A DNA stretch of 64,000 nucleotides from a virus. The position numbers were made by a program, and so were the translations under genes. Every line of letters starts with the position of its first letter. Position 1 is the stretch's first letter. Shown here in pieces: positions 50,634 through 56,336 of this stretch. The stretch spans positions 62,001 to 126,000 of the IMG/VR virus record IMGVR_UViG_3300044701_003160. One strand, given 5' to 3'. The notes beneath the pieces are model-generated. The model saw nothing but the letters and a program-made list of their open reading frames with translations. It did not search any database and was not told the origin of the DNA.

Positions 50634-50642
50634 CTCTCCTTT
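50611..50642 (-). terminator. terminator, composite with promoter
   Basis: Stem AAAGGAGAGTT with AACTCTCCTTT, loop of 5, long T run leftward. It would end RNAs coming from the tRNA side. Confidence 0.85.
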
Positions 50643-50842
50643 AGGGTCTTTTAGGCTCGCCACCAATTCTTTGACTGGAAATTGGAAACCAGGCGGGAGT
50701 AAGATCCCATCCGCACCACCAATCCTTGAGAGAGATTGGAAACTCATAATAGGGTCATATTGACTCCACCAGTACTTTTAGAGTCTCTCCGTGACTAAAG
50801 GGGTTCATCACCGACCAGGGCTAGTTTTAAGTCATACCGGGA
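50643..50842 (-). other. non-coding region with three diverged repeats, possible RNA
   Basis: 200 bases with no supported frame. On the plus strand three units each start with CCACCA followed by a T-rich spot (near 50660, 50716 and 50767); the first two each form a stem (CCAATT with AATTGG, CCAAT with ATTGG) and are followed by GGAAAC-type sequence. A strong terminator closes it in the leftward direction. Could be a 3' leader or a small structured RNA. Confidence 0.4.
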
Positions 50843-51103
50843 CTATTCTTCATCTTCCTCACCATCATCTTTAATGTAACAAGGAACTGTATCTGGATCC
50901 AACCAACGGGCATATTGATGGTCCTCCATAGCAGTCAGACACTGCATTTGATTATCAAAGAGATAGATGTCATTCCATCTTTTTGTATATTCATTTTTCT
51001 TTTGAAGACGGTAATCAGGTTTACCGTTAAGTTCAATAATACCAACCTCAACAAATCGGTATTCTTCACGCTCCAAAAGAACTTTGGGAAGTTGAGTATT
51101 CAT
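50843..51103 (-). CDS. conserved cyanophage protein, 86 residues
   Basis: Beta-rich middle 'RFVEVGIIELNGKPDYRL', Tyr/Asp-rich, acidic end. Its start overlaps the stop of the gene upstream. Recurrent in cyanophages; no function known. Confidence 0.65.
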   Translation of the reverse strand: MNTQLPKVLLEREEYRFVEVGIIELNGKPDYRLQKKNEYTKRWNDIYLFDNQMQCLTAMEDHQYARWLDPDTVPCYIKDDGEEDEE

Positions 51104-51318
51104 TATGCAACTTCTACAGTTTCCAAATCAGCAGAGACATATTCCATAAGAATCTCATAGTCATCAAGAGGATCACCAGAGAATACTACACCTTCGTTCT
51201 CATAATAGCGGCGGACTTTTTTGTAAAGTTTCGGATTCTTTACATCAAGATAGAAATCACCATTCGCAGCAGAACGAAGAGTTTGAACGTCTTTCTTAAA
51301 TTTAGTAGTCAGAGTCAT
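51103..51318 (-). CDS. conserved cyanophage protein, 71 residues
   Basis: From ATG at 51318; longer frames reach into the tRNA region and are not likely. 'TTKFKKDVQTLRSAANGDFYL', 'LYKKVRRYYENEGVVF'. Coupled with the previous gene. A strong promoter lies just upstream. Confidence 0.65.
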   Translation of the reverse strand: MTLTTKFKKDVQTLRSAANGDFYLDVKNPKLYKKVRRYYENEGVVFSGDPLDDYEILMEYVSADLETVEVA

Positions 51319-51340
51319 TTTTTTGTTTGTTGACCTTGTA

Positions 51341-51369
51341 ATTATAAAGGGTTGAAGTTTGAAAGTCAA
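51341..51369 (-). promoter_or_regulatory. host-type promoter
   Basis: TTGACT (51364-51369) and perfect TATAAT (51341-51346), spacer 17, reading leftward into the 71-residue gene from next to the tRNA-Met 3' end. Confidence 0.75.
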
Positions 51370-51394
51370 GAGAGACACTTTGAGAAGTGTCTGA

Positions 51395-51467
51395 TGCTCC
51401 TTGCGTGGATCGAACACGCCTCAGGCGAATTATGAGTTCGCTGCATTCACCAGATTGCTAAAGGAGC
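51395..51467 (-). tRNA. tRNA-Met (anticodon CAT)
   Basis: 73 bases. Acceptor GCTCCTT pairs with AAGGAGC, T-arm loop TTCGATC, anticodon loop CTCATAA. CAT may be elongator Met or, with modified C, Ile. CCA is not encoded. Confidence 0.9.
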
Positions 51468-51468
51468 G

Positions 51469-51882
51469 TTATTCATTTAATTGTCGTCTTTGTTTATGAT
51501 ACCCAACTTTTTTATTTAAAGTTTTATAAGTATCTGTTAAAGTATGACAATTAGGACACAAAACTCTTAAATTTTCTTTGTATCCATTTTCTCTTGATCC
51601 ATCTATGTGATCTATTTCAAGATAGATAATACCGTTTGTTGGATTTGGTTTTCCCCATCCACATTCGGAACACTTATATCCTGCCTCTTCAAGCATAAAT
51701 CTTCTAACAAAATCACTTGGTCTTCCATCTCTAACTTTGCCAGTTATTTTTTTAGATAACCAATCAGATATATTTTGTTTATAATAATCTTCTTGTTGGC
51801 ATTTATTAGAGCAGTAAATACCTTTTCCTTGTGAAGGAGAATACTTAAAGTTTTTTTTGCAGTTTTTACAAGTTCCTATCAT
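51469..51882 (-). CDS. HNH endonuclease with zinc ribbon
   Basis: 137 residues. N-terminal ribbon 'CKNCKKNF' with 'YCSNKCQQED', then 'CSECGWGKPNP' and catalytic 'LEIDHIDGSRENG' and 'LRVLCPNCHTLTDT'. It lies between two tRNA genes, the typical place of a homing enzyme. Late box TATAAATA is at 51907-51914, inside a stem. Confidence 0.82.
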   Translation of the reverse strand: MIGTCKNCKKNFKYSPSQGKGIYCSNKCQQEDYYKQNISDWLSKKITGKVRDGRPSDFVRRFMLEEAGYKCSECGWGKPNPTNGIIYLEIDHIDGSRENGYKENLRVLCPNCHTLTDTYKTLNKKVGYHKQRRQLNE

Positions 51883-51906
51883 CGATGTTAGACCACTCTA
51901 CACTTT

Positions 51907-51914
51907 TATTTATA
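51907..51914 (-). promoter_or_regulatory. late promoter for HNH gene, inside a stem
   Basis: Perfect TATAAATA, 25 bases before the start. Flanking arms CTACACTT and AAGTGTAG (about 51899-51927) form an 8-bp stem around it. Confidence 0.6.
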
Positions 51915-51936
51915 CTCTAAGTGTAGTTTAGAGTAA

Positions 51937-52024
51937 TACGAGTGCCTGGATTCGAACCAGGTCAAAGCCGCTAATCTGGCGGAAAGAGTTTATAAGACTC
52001 CTCTGACTACCAAGTCTCACTCGC
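51937..52024 (-). tRNA. class II tRNA, anticodon loop CTTATAA (identity unclear)
   Basis: 88 bases. Acceptor GCGAGTG with CACTCGT, T-arm CCTGG/CCAGG with TTCGAAT, and a long variable arm (CCGC/GCGG). The anticodon reads TAT by simple folding (stem GGAGT/ACTCT), which does not suit a class II tRNA (Leu, Ser or Tyr). The D-arm is also short. It may be an altered Leu or Tyr tRNA or have lost function. Confidence 0.6.
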
Positions 52025-52038
52025 ATAAAACCAAATCT

Positions 52039-52067
52039 ATAATAGCGGATCTGGAACGCTTCGTCAA
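52039..52067 (-). promoter_or_regulatory. promoter before the class II tRNA
   Basis: TTGACG (52062-52067) and TATTAT (52039-52044), spacer 17; about seven bases downstream the predicted start nearly touches the tRNA. Confidence 0.7.
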
Positions 52068-52291
52068 GACCCTTCTTCGTGATCGGTATGAATTTTGACT
52101 ATCTCCTCAAAATCCACATTTGACTCTTCACATATACTAACCACATCTTTATAAGGAACCATTACAGCATTTCCGTGTTTGCTAGTAATAAGAAATGATT
52201 CACCATTCTCAACTCTATTCATTAGAGCATCAAAGTCTGATTGAAATTCTTCGATTGTAAATGATTGAAGTTGGTTTAGTTCTTGATTCAT
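52064..52291 (-). CDS. Phd/YefM-like antitoxin-type protein
   Basis: 75 residues from ATG at 52291; longer frames run into tRNA-Pro. 'FTIEEFQSDFDALMNRVENGE' and 'SFLITSKHGNAVMVPYKD' are the Phd/YefM antitoxin pattern. No toxin gene is next to it (neighbours are tRNAs). Might neutralise a host toxin or act as a repressor. Confidence 0.65.
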   Translation of the reverse strand: MNQELNQLQSFTIEEFQSDFDALMNRVENGESFLITSKHGNAVMVPYKDVVSICEESNVDFEEIVKIHTDHEEGS

Positions 52292-52314
52292 TTTTATAAT
52301 ATAAAGATTATAAG

Positions 52315-52388
52315 TCGGGACGATAGGATTTGAACCTACGGCCTGACGCTCCCAAAGCGCCTGCTCTACCAAACTGAGCTACGTCCCG
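52315..52388 (-). tRNA. tRNA-Pro (anticodon TGG)
   Basis: 74 bases. Acceptor CGGGACG/CGTCCCG, anticodon stem GGCGC/GCGTC with loop TTTGGGA, T-loop TTCAAAT. Promoter at 52401-52429. Confidence 0.92.
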
Positions 52389-52400
52389 ATTTCTTTGTGT

Positions 52401-52429
52401 ATCCTATCAGGTTTATCGAACCCTGTCAA
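52401..52429 (-). promoter_or_regulatory. promoter before tRNA-Pro
   Basis: TTGACA (52424-52429) and TAGGAT (52401-52406), spacer 17. It lies at the end of the small membrane gene. Confidence 0.6.
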
Positions 52430-52571
52430 CCACCTGAAGAACACCGTGAGCATAAAAGAAAAGGAGTACTGAACCGATTGTTGCTGATATTATTGTAGCA
52501 GTTTTATTGTGCCTGTCAATGGCTTTTGCAACTGACTGGTCGATCATTTCTTGAACTTCTTCAGGTGTCAT
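52413..52571 (-). CDS. 52-residue membrane protein
   Basis: ATG at 52571. Polar first half 'TPEEVQEMIDQSVAKAIDR', membrane helix 'ATIISATIGSVLLFFYAHGV', short tail. Overlaps the next gene upstream by 11 bases. Recurrent small cyanophage protein; role unknown. A promoter-like pair lies inside it. Confidence 0.6.
   Translation of the reverse strand: MTPEEVQEMIDQSVAKAIDRHNKTATIISATIGSVLLFFYAHGVLQVVDRVR
52492..52519 (-). promoter_or_regulatory. promoter-like pair inside the membrane gene
   Basis: TTGACA (52514-52519) and TACAAT (52492-52497), spacer 16. May give extra transcripts of tRNA-Pro; it could be chance within coding sequence. Confidence 0.4.
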
Positions 52572-52716
52572 TTTTATTACCAAGAAATTTTGCCAGAGGA
52601 TCTCTTTTTGTTCTAATTATTTCACACGCTCTTTTATAAAACATATTATCAGTATTACCTGATGATTCAAACGTTTCCTTTATTTTAACCCAATTTTGGT
52701 ATGTGTGATCATCCAT
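52561..52716 (-). CDS. conserved small protein, 51 residues
   Basis: ATG at 52716. 'DDHTYQNWVKIKETFESSGN' and 'MFYKRACEIIRTKRDPLAKF'. I recognise this pattern in other T4-like cyanophages near the membrane gene. No function known. The gap upstream has TTGACA at 52771-52776 but no good -10. Confidence 0.62.
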   Translation of the reverse strand: MDDHTYQNWVKIKETFESSGNTDNMFYKRACEIIRTKRDPLAKFLGNKNDT

Positions 52717-52803
52717 TTGGGATCTATACGTTATTATTACTAATTTAGTTTAATTAACAATCTTATTTTGTCAAGTATGTGTGGATATCATCATAATTTT
52801 AAA

Positions 52804-52888
52804 CGGTGAGGAAAGGATTCGAACCTTCGGATGCTTTCACATCGACTGTTTTCAAGACAGTTGCCTTAAACCACTCGGCCACCTCACC
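52804..52888 (-). tRNA. tRNA-Ser (anticodon TGA)
   Basis: 85 bases, class II. Acceptor GGTGAGG/CCTCACC, anticodon loop CTTGAAA, long variable arm, T-loop TTCGAAT. The HNH gene stop codon lies in its first bases. Confidence 0.92.
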
Positions 52889-53243
52889 ATATTATTTCCA
52901 ATAAACCAGCGTGTATTTTACGATGACACGGAGAACAGAGCATATAACATTTATCTATTTCTGTTTGGATTGTCTCCCATTTGTATCCTTTTCCCGCTAA
53001 GTAAGAAACTTCCTTTTTCTTATTTTCTGCCTCAATATGATGAAAATCAAAACAACAGGGAGGATGGTAATCTCCACAAGCATCACAACAACCTTTTTCA
53101 AGTTTTAATTGATTTAGTTTTTCAACCATCAACTTTTTATTATTATATTCTCTTTGGTATTTAATTTTTTTAAATTCTCCAGATTGTTTTTGAGCCCAAA
53201 GACGTTGTGCTTCTTTTTGCTTTTCTTTATCTTTATAAGGCAT
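52884..53243 (-). CDS. HNH endonuclease at tRNA-Ser
   Basis: 119 residues. 'CCDACGDYHPPCCFDFHHIEAE' holds the Cys pair and catalytic HH; 'CYMLCSPCHRKIHAG' the second pair and final His (parts). N-terminal half is a Lys/Gln helix. Its stop codon sits inside the tRNA-Ser acceptor stem, so it was inserted exactly beside the tRNA. Late box at 53265-53272 within a stem. Confidence 0.82.
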   Translation of the reverse strand: MPYKDKEKQKEAQRLWAQKQSGEFKKIKYQREYNNKKLMVEKLNQLKLEKGCCDACGDYHPPCCFDFHHIEAENKKKEVSYLAGKGYKWETIQTEIDKCYMLCSPCHRKIHAGLLEIIW

Positions 53244-53264
53244 ATCATTTAAAAGGTTCTAATT

Positions 53265-53272
53265 TATTTATA
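53265..53272 (-). promoter_or_regulatory. late promoter inside a hairpin
   Basis: Perfect TATAAATA, 22 bases before the HNH start, enclosed by arms GTTCTAATTT and AAATTAGAAC (about 53257-53284). Arms abut the stop of the 83-residue gene. Confidence 0.62.
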
Positions 53273-53284
53273 AAAAATTAGAAC

Positions 53285-53536
53285 TTAACGGACTTCGAAA
53301 TCAAGACGCCTCACTTTTCTTTGGCGTCTTTGTTCTTGCCAGGCAATATCCTGGGAGGTTAACACGTTTGTTTTTGGTGTTTCCTTTAATGAGTTTAGCA
53401 TTACAATACGGGATAAGTCAACTGCCGAAATCTTATCTCCTCTAATTGTTGCCATATTGGGACATCCACAACTAATAGTTTTTGAAGAGTGCCCCACTAA
53501 TTCTTTACTGCAATCTTTGCATCTTATTGATATCAT
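53285..53536 (-). CDS. Cys-rich small protein, 83 residues
   Basis: 'SIRCKDCSKEL' and 'TISCGCPNM' give four Cys of a zinc-ribbon type, followed by 'ISAVDLSRIVMLNSL' and a basic Arg-rich part. Recurrent in cyanophages. It may bind nucleic acid. Confidence 0.68.
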   Translation of the reverse strand: MISIRCKDCSKELVGHSSKTISCGCPNMATIRGDKISAVDLSRIVMLNSLKETPKTNVLTSQDIAWQEQRRQRKVRRLDFEVR

Positions 53537-53551
53537 TTTTTGTTACCGTAA

Positions 53552-53986
53552 TCACTGTAAATGTGCTCTTAATTGCCAAACAAATTTTCCGTGAGATTCC
53601 ATCAAATCTTGAACTAGATTGGCAGTTGCATAAGATTTTTGAGTTTCAGACTCTTCCGAAATTTCACCCATTAACTCACAAAATTTAGTATTGTTATCCA
53701 AAAGTTCTTGAAGCATCTCTTTTGCTCCCGTAGAACTTGTTGCTTCTTTGATTTGAGTTACTTCAAGCATTCTTGAAAGAGAACTTAAAGGTTTTACATT
53801 TAAGTATCTCATATGTTCGGAGAGCCTGTCAATCTCTTCAAACATCGTTTCATATTGTCCACCAAACAGTTGATGAAGTTGAGTAAAGTCTTCACCTACA
53901 ACATTCCAGTGAAATGCCCAGGTTTTATGGAACAAAACAAAAAGTGATGACTGAGCATCACTGAGTAATTTATAAAGTTTTTCCAT
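53552..53986 (-). CDS. Dps/ferritin-like protein
   Basis: 144 residues from ATG at 53986; a longer frame overlaps tRNA genes. 'LFHKTWAFHWNVVG' and 'QLFGGQYETMFEEIDRLSEHMRYL' carry the Dps ferroxidase His, Asp and Glu residues (parts). Helical all along. It would bind or oxidise iron and protect DNA. Annotated as Dps-like in several cyanophages. Confidence 0.82.
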   Translation of the reverse strand: MEKLYKLLSDAQSSLFVLFHKTWAFHWNVVGEDFTQLHQLFGGQYETMFEEIDRLSEHMRYLNVKPLSSLSRMLEVTQIKEATSSTGAKEMLQELLDNNTKFCELMGEISEESETQKSYATANLVQDLMESHGKFVWQLRAHLQ

Positions 53987-54014
53987 TATACTTTTTTTCA
54001 AGTATTTATGCAAA

Positions 54015-54087
54015 TGGGAGCAGAGGGATTCGAACCCCCGACATTCTGCGTGTAAAGCAGACGCTGCTACCGCTGAGCTATGCTCCC
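54015..54087 (-). tRNA. tRNA-Val (anticodon TAC)
   Basis: 73 bases. Acceptor GGGAGCA/TGCTCCC, anticodon loop TTTACAC, T-loop TTCGAAT. Confidence 0.93.
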
Positions 54088-54090
54088 TTG

Positions 54091-54162
54091 TCCTCTGTCT
54101 GGGAATCGAACCCAGTATCCGTGTGTGTTGTCCACCCGTCCTTACCAATAGACTACCAGAGG
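54091..54162 (-). tRNA. tRNA-like sequence with a broken anticodon arm
   Basis: 72 bases between tRNA-Val and tRNA-Asn. Good T-arm (CTGGG/CCCAG, TTCGATT), a D-arm (GTC/GAC with GG) and six acceptor pairs. The arm where an anticodon belongs does not form five pairs and has no T at position 33. It looks like a decaying tRNA; alternatively it is read in an unusual way. Confidence 0.45.
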
Positions 54163-54164
54163 TA

Positions 54165-54236
54165 CTCCACAACCTGGATTCGAACCAGGGACCAATCGAT
54201 TAACAGTCGATGGCTCTACCGCTGAGCTATTGTGGA
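54165..54236 (-). tRNA. tRNA-Asn (anticodon GTT)
   Basis: 72 bases. Acceptor TCCACAA/TTGTGGA, anticodon loop CTGTTAA, T-loop TTCGAAT. Confidence 0.93.
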
Positions 54237-54244
54237 ATGTTCTA

Positions 54245-54448
54245 CTACTTAGAACTTACAAAATCATTAATCGTTTCTGCTTGCTTAAGAACATCCTGTA
54301 GAGTTGGAAACTCTGGATAATCCATCTTCACAGTATTTGAAGAATTTAGATTCCAATAACGAGCAGTATCCATTTCAGTACTGAACTGATCATTTAGCAT
54401 ATTATATGCTTGCTTGAAGATTTCAAAACGAAGTTCGTAAGGTGTCAT
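54245..54448 (-). CDS. conserved small protein, 67 residues
   Basis: 'PYELRFEIFKQAYNMLNDQF' and 'MDYPEFPTLQDVLKQAETI'. Recurrent cyanophage protein of unknown role, set between tRNA genes. No close family. Helix-rich. Confidence 0.65.
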   Translation of the reverse strand: MTPYELRFEIFKQAYNMLNDQFSTEMDTARYWNLNSSNTVKMDYPEFPTLQDVLKQAETINDFVSSK

Positions 54449-54495
54449 TTATTTACTCCCGTGTGTTTGTGTGTTTAAAGAACCTGAAGGTTCAG

Positions 54496-54566
54496 AGCGA
54501 GTGACGGGGATCGAACCCGTGACAAGAGCTTGGAAGGCTCGCATGTTACCGCTACACCACACTCGC
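54496..54566 (-). tRNA. tRNA-Gly (anticodon TCC)
   Basis: 71 bases. Acceptor GCGAGTG/CACTCGC, anticodon loop CTTCCAA, T-loop TTCGATC. Promoter at 54576-54604. Confidence 0.93.
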
Positions 54567-54575
54567 AATAAGACA

Positions 54576-54604
54576 ATCATAAGGTATAAAACCCAGATTG
54601 TCAA
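54576..54604 (-). promoter_or_regulatory. promoter before tRNA-Gly
   Basis: TTGACA (54599-54604) and TATGAT (54576-54581), spacer 17, starting next to the tRNA-Leu 3' end. Confidence 0.7.
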
Positions 54605-54605
54605 G

Positions 54606-54687
54606 TGCCCAAAAGAGGACTTGAACCTCCACAGATAAATCTACAGGAACCTAAACCCTGCGCGTCTACCAATTCCGCCATTTGGGC
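54606..54687 (-). tRNA. tRNA-Leu (anticodon TAG)
   Basis: 82 bases, class II. Acceptor GCCCAAA/TTTGGGC, anticodon loop TTTAGGT, long variable arm, T-loop TTCAAGT. Confidence 0.92.
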
Positions 54688-54690
54688 GGA

Positions 54691-54763
54691 TGGAGAATAG
54701 GAGACTCGAACTCCTGACACCCGCCTTGCAAAGGCCGCGCTCTACCAACTGAGCTAATTCCCC
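54691..54763 (-). tRNA. tRNA-Ala (anticodon TGC)
   Basis: 73 bases. Acceptor GGGGAAT/ATTCTCC, anticodon loop TTTGCAA, T-loop TTCGAGT. Promoter at 54829-54857. Confidence 0.93.
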
Positions 54764-54828
54764 AAGATGGAGTAAGTGTGATATACCTCATAAGGATATA
54801 ACAGTGACTTACCCTCTATCACTTTTAT

Positions 54829-54857
54829 ATATTACACCAGTTATTCGATGGTGTCAA
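54829..54857 (-). promoter_or_regulatory. promoter before the tRNA-Ala/Leu pair
   Basis: TTGACA (54852-54857) and TAATAT (54829-54834), spacer 17; overlaps the end of an HNH gene. Confidence 0.65.
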
Positions 54858-55392
54858 GTCTTAATTTAGAGTGTATCTCTCTGTGACAATTAGAACAAAC
54901 ACATATACATTTGTCAAGTTCCTTTTTTTGGTCTTCCCATTTTCGTATTTTAATGTTACCAAAGTTTTTATCTTTTTGTGATGGGTCTATATGATGAAAC
55001 TCTAAAGCATCGATACACTTATCATATCCGCACCTCTCACATTTTCCACCTTTATAATCAACTGCTCTTTTTTTATTATTTTGCCACCTTTCTACAGAAT
55101 ATTTGTTGTGGCATTTTTTACAATTTGCTTGCCATATTTTTTTACTTTCACGCCAATATCCAGTTTTTTCTGTCAAAAGAACTTTACATTTAGAGCAATT
55201 TTGAATTGGTTTACCATCTACTTTTAAAATTGGATTTAAAATATATCCATCTTTAAATGTTTTATGTTTTGTTTTTAATTGATATTTGTCTAACCAATAC
55301 CTAACAGTGGTTTTTCCTTTACTTTCAAGTTTAGATATTTGTGAGGTTGACATTCCATCTTCAATATATTCTATTAATTTTTGTTTATCCAT
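54841..55392 (-). CDS. HNH endonuclease with helix-turn-helix start
   Basis: 183 residues. N-terminal 'DGMSTSQISKLESKGKTTVRYWLDKY' is a helix-turn-helix-like part (shown in part); a Cys pair 'CSKCKVLL' with 'CKKCHNKY'; catalytic 'CERCGYDKC', 'LEFHHIDPSQ', 'CVCSNCHREIHS'. Free-standing homing enzyme inside the tRNA cluster. Late box at 55415-55422. Confidence 0.82.
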   Translation of the reverse strand: MDKQKLIEYIEDGMSTSQISKLESKGKTTVRYWLDKYQLKTKHKTFKDGYILNPILKVDGKPIQNCSKCKVLLTEKTGYWRESKKIWQANCKKCHNKYSVERWQNNKKRAVDYKGGKCERCGYDKCIDALEFHHIDPSQKDKNFGNIKIRKWEDQKKELDKCICVCSNCHREIHSKLRLDTIE

Positions 55393-55414
55393 TAGTCCAA
55401 AGGAAATATATTAT

Positions 55415-55422
55415 TATTTATA
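55415..55422 (-). promoter_or_regulatory. late promoter for HNH gene
   Basis: Perfect TATAAATA reading leftward, 23 bases before the start. No strong stem around it. Confidence 0.55.
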
Positions 55423-55438
55423 CAATTGAACTATTTAA

Positions 55439-55511
55439 CAGGCGTACCTGGATTTGAACCAGGGATAAGGCTTTAGAAGAGCCGTGTGATAATCCACTTC
55501 ACCATACGCCC
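55439..55511 (-). tRNA. tRNA-Arg (anticodon TCT)
   Basis: 73 bases. Acceptor GGGCGTA/TACGCCT, anticodon stem GGCT/AGCC with loop CTTCTAA, T-loop TTCAAAT. Confidence 0.92.
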
Positions 55512-55599
55512 ATAAGGAACCTCCCTGTTTGTGCATCGTTGAGAGGCATAGGAGGTGTGGGATTTATGAGAAGTTTGGACCTCCTCCACCCGTGAAACT

Positions 55600-55628
55600 A
55601 CTATAAGGCATCAGAGCACTAAAGTCAA
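55600..55628 (-). promoter_or_regulatory. promoter before tRNA-Arg
   Basis: TTGACT (55623-55628) and TATAGT (55600-55605), spacer 17; the -35 overlaps the end of the histone-like gene. A leader of about 80 bases follows. Confidence 0.6.
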
Positions 55629-55813
55629 CCCTTTGCTTCCTTACGTGCTGCCTTTTCTTCGGTAATCTCGGTTCTACGTGCCTTGACTAGTTTGGCGACC
55701 TCTTGAAGTGCCTTACGGGCCCGAGTACCTGCAGCATTGTTACCAGCAATAAATTTTTCGTCTTCTACTTTCCACGCTTCAACAGCACTCAGTAGTTCTT
55801 GTGATACAGACAT
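55625..55813 (-). CDS. histone H1-like (Hc1-type) protein
   Basis: 62 residues from ATG at 55813, with GGAG six bases upstream. 'AGNNAAGTRARKALQEVAKL' and a Lys/Arg/Glu tail follow the pattern of the Hc1 family of bacterial histone H1-like proteins. It could condense phage or host DNA. Family call from pattern only; it might be another small helical protein. Confidence 0.6.
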   Translation of the reverse strand: MSVSQELLSAVEAWKVEDEKFIAGNNAAGTRARKALQEVAKLVKARRTEITEEKAARKEAKG

Positions 55814-55856
55814 AATAATCTCCAAAATAAAATAGGATATGTTTATATATGCAAAC

Positions 55857-56336
55857 TTACTCTAAGGGCGTTTCACGAGGGTCTGGAGCAACCCAAGCAC
55901 CACGAATACCCATAGTACCGTCAGGAAACTCATAATAAATTGCATTCTCTACAATCAACTTCTGGAGTTTATCATATTTGTCTTTATTGATTTCTTCTAG
56001 AATGTTCTTGTTTTTCATATTGATAACTCTGTTTTTTTCTTCTTGAAGTTCATAATTTCTTATTGCACTATCAACTTCTGTTTGTATCTTTTGTTTGAGT
56101 AGTTCTGAATCATTATTAATTTGTTCGTTTAATTCATTATCAATATCGTCAATGATACTATCGGGCAAATCCCATTTGATAAGTTTTCTCAACTCATTAT
56201 AATACTTTAAAACATCTTGTTTTGTTATTCCACACTTAGTAGTCAAAAACGCAAGTGAGGATGCTATCAAAATAGCAATCAAAGAACGCTTTGGAGTTAG
56301 TCTTACTTTAAATGAGAACTCAGGAATTCCTTTCAT
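55857..56336 (-). CDS. membrane-anchored helical protein, 159 residues
   Basis: N-terminal membrane segment at about 17-33 ('SLIAILIASSLAFL'), then a long helical, coiled-coil-like region with 'LKQKIQTEVDSAIRNYELQEE', and a conserved end 'AIYYEFPDGTMGIRGAWVAP' (parts). Position close to a lysozyme suggests an envelope role, unproven. Overlaps the next gene by 17 bases. Confidence 0.65.
   Translation of the reverse strand: MKGIPEFSFKVRLTPKRSLIAILIASSLAFLTTKCGITKQDVLKYYNELRKLIKWDLPDSIIDDIDNELNEQINNDSELLKQKIQTEVDSAIRNYELQEEKNRVINMKNKNILEEINKDKYDKLQKLIVENAIYYEFPDGTMGIRGAWVAPDPRETPLE

Noticed and set aside
52771-52776. TTGACA upstream of the 51-residue gene as a promoter
   Set aside because: No acceptable -10 at 15-19 bases.
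53552-54172. 206-codon version of the Dps-like gene
   Set aside because: The extra start would run through two tRNA genes; Dps homology begins at the 53986 ATG.
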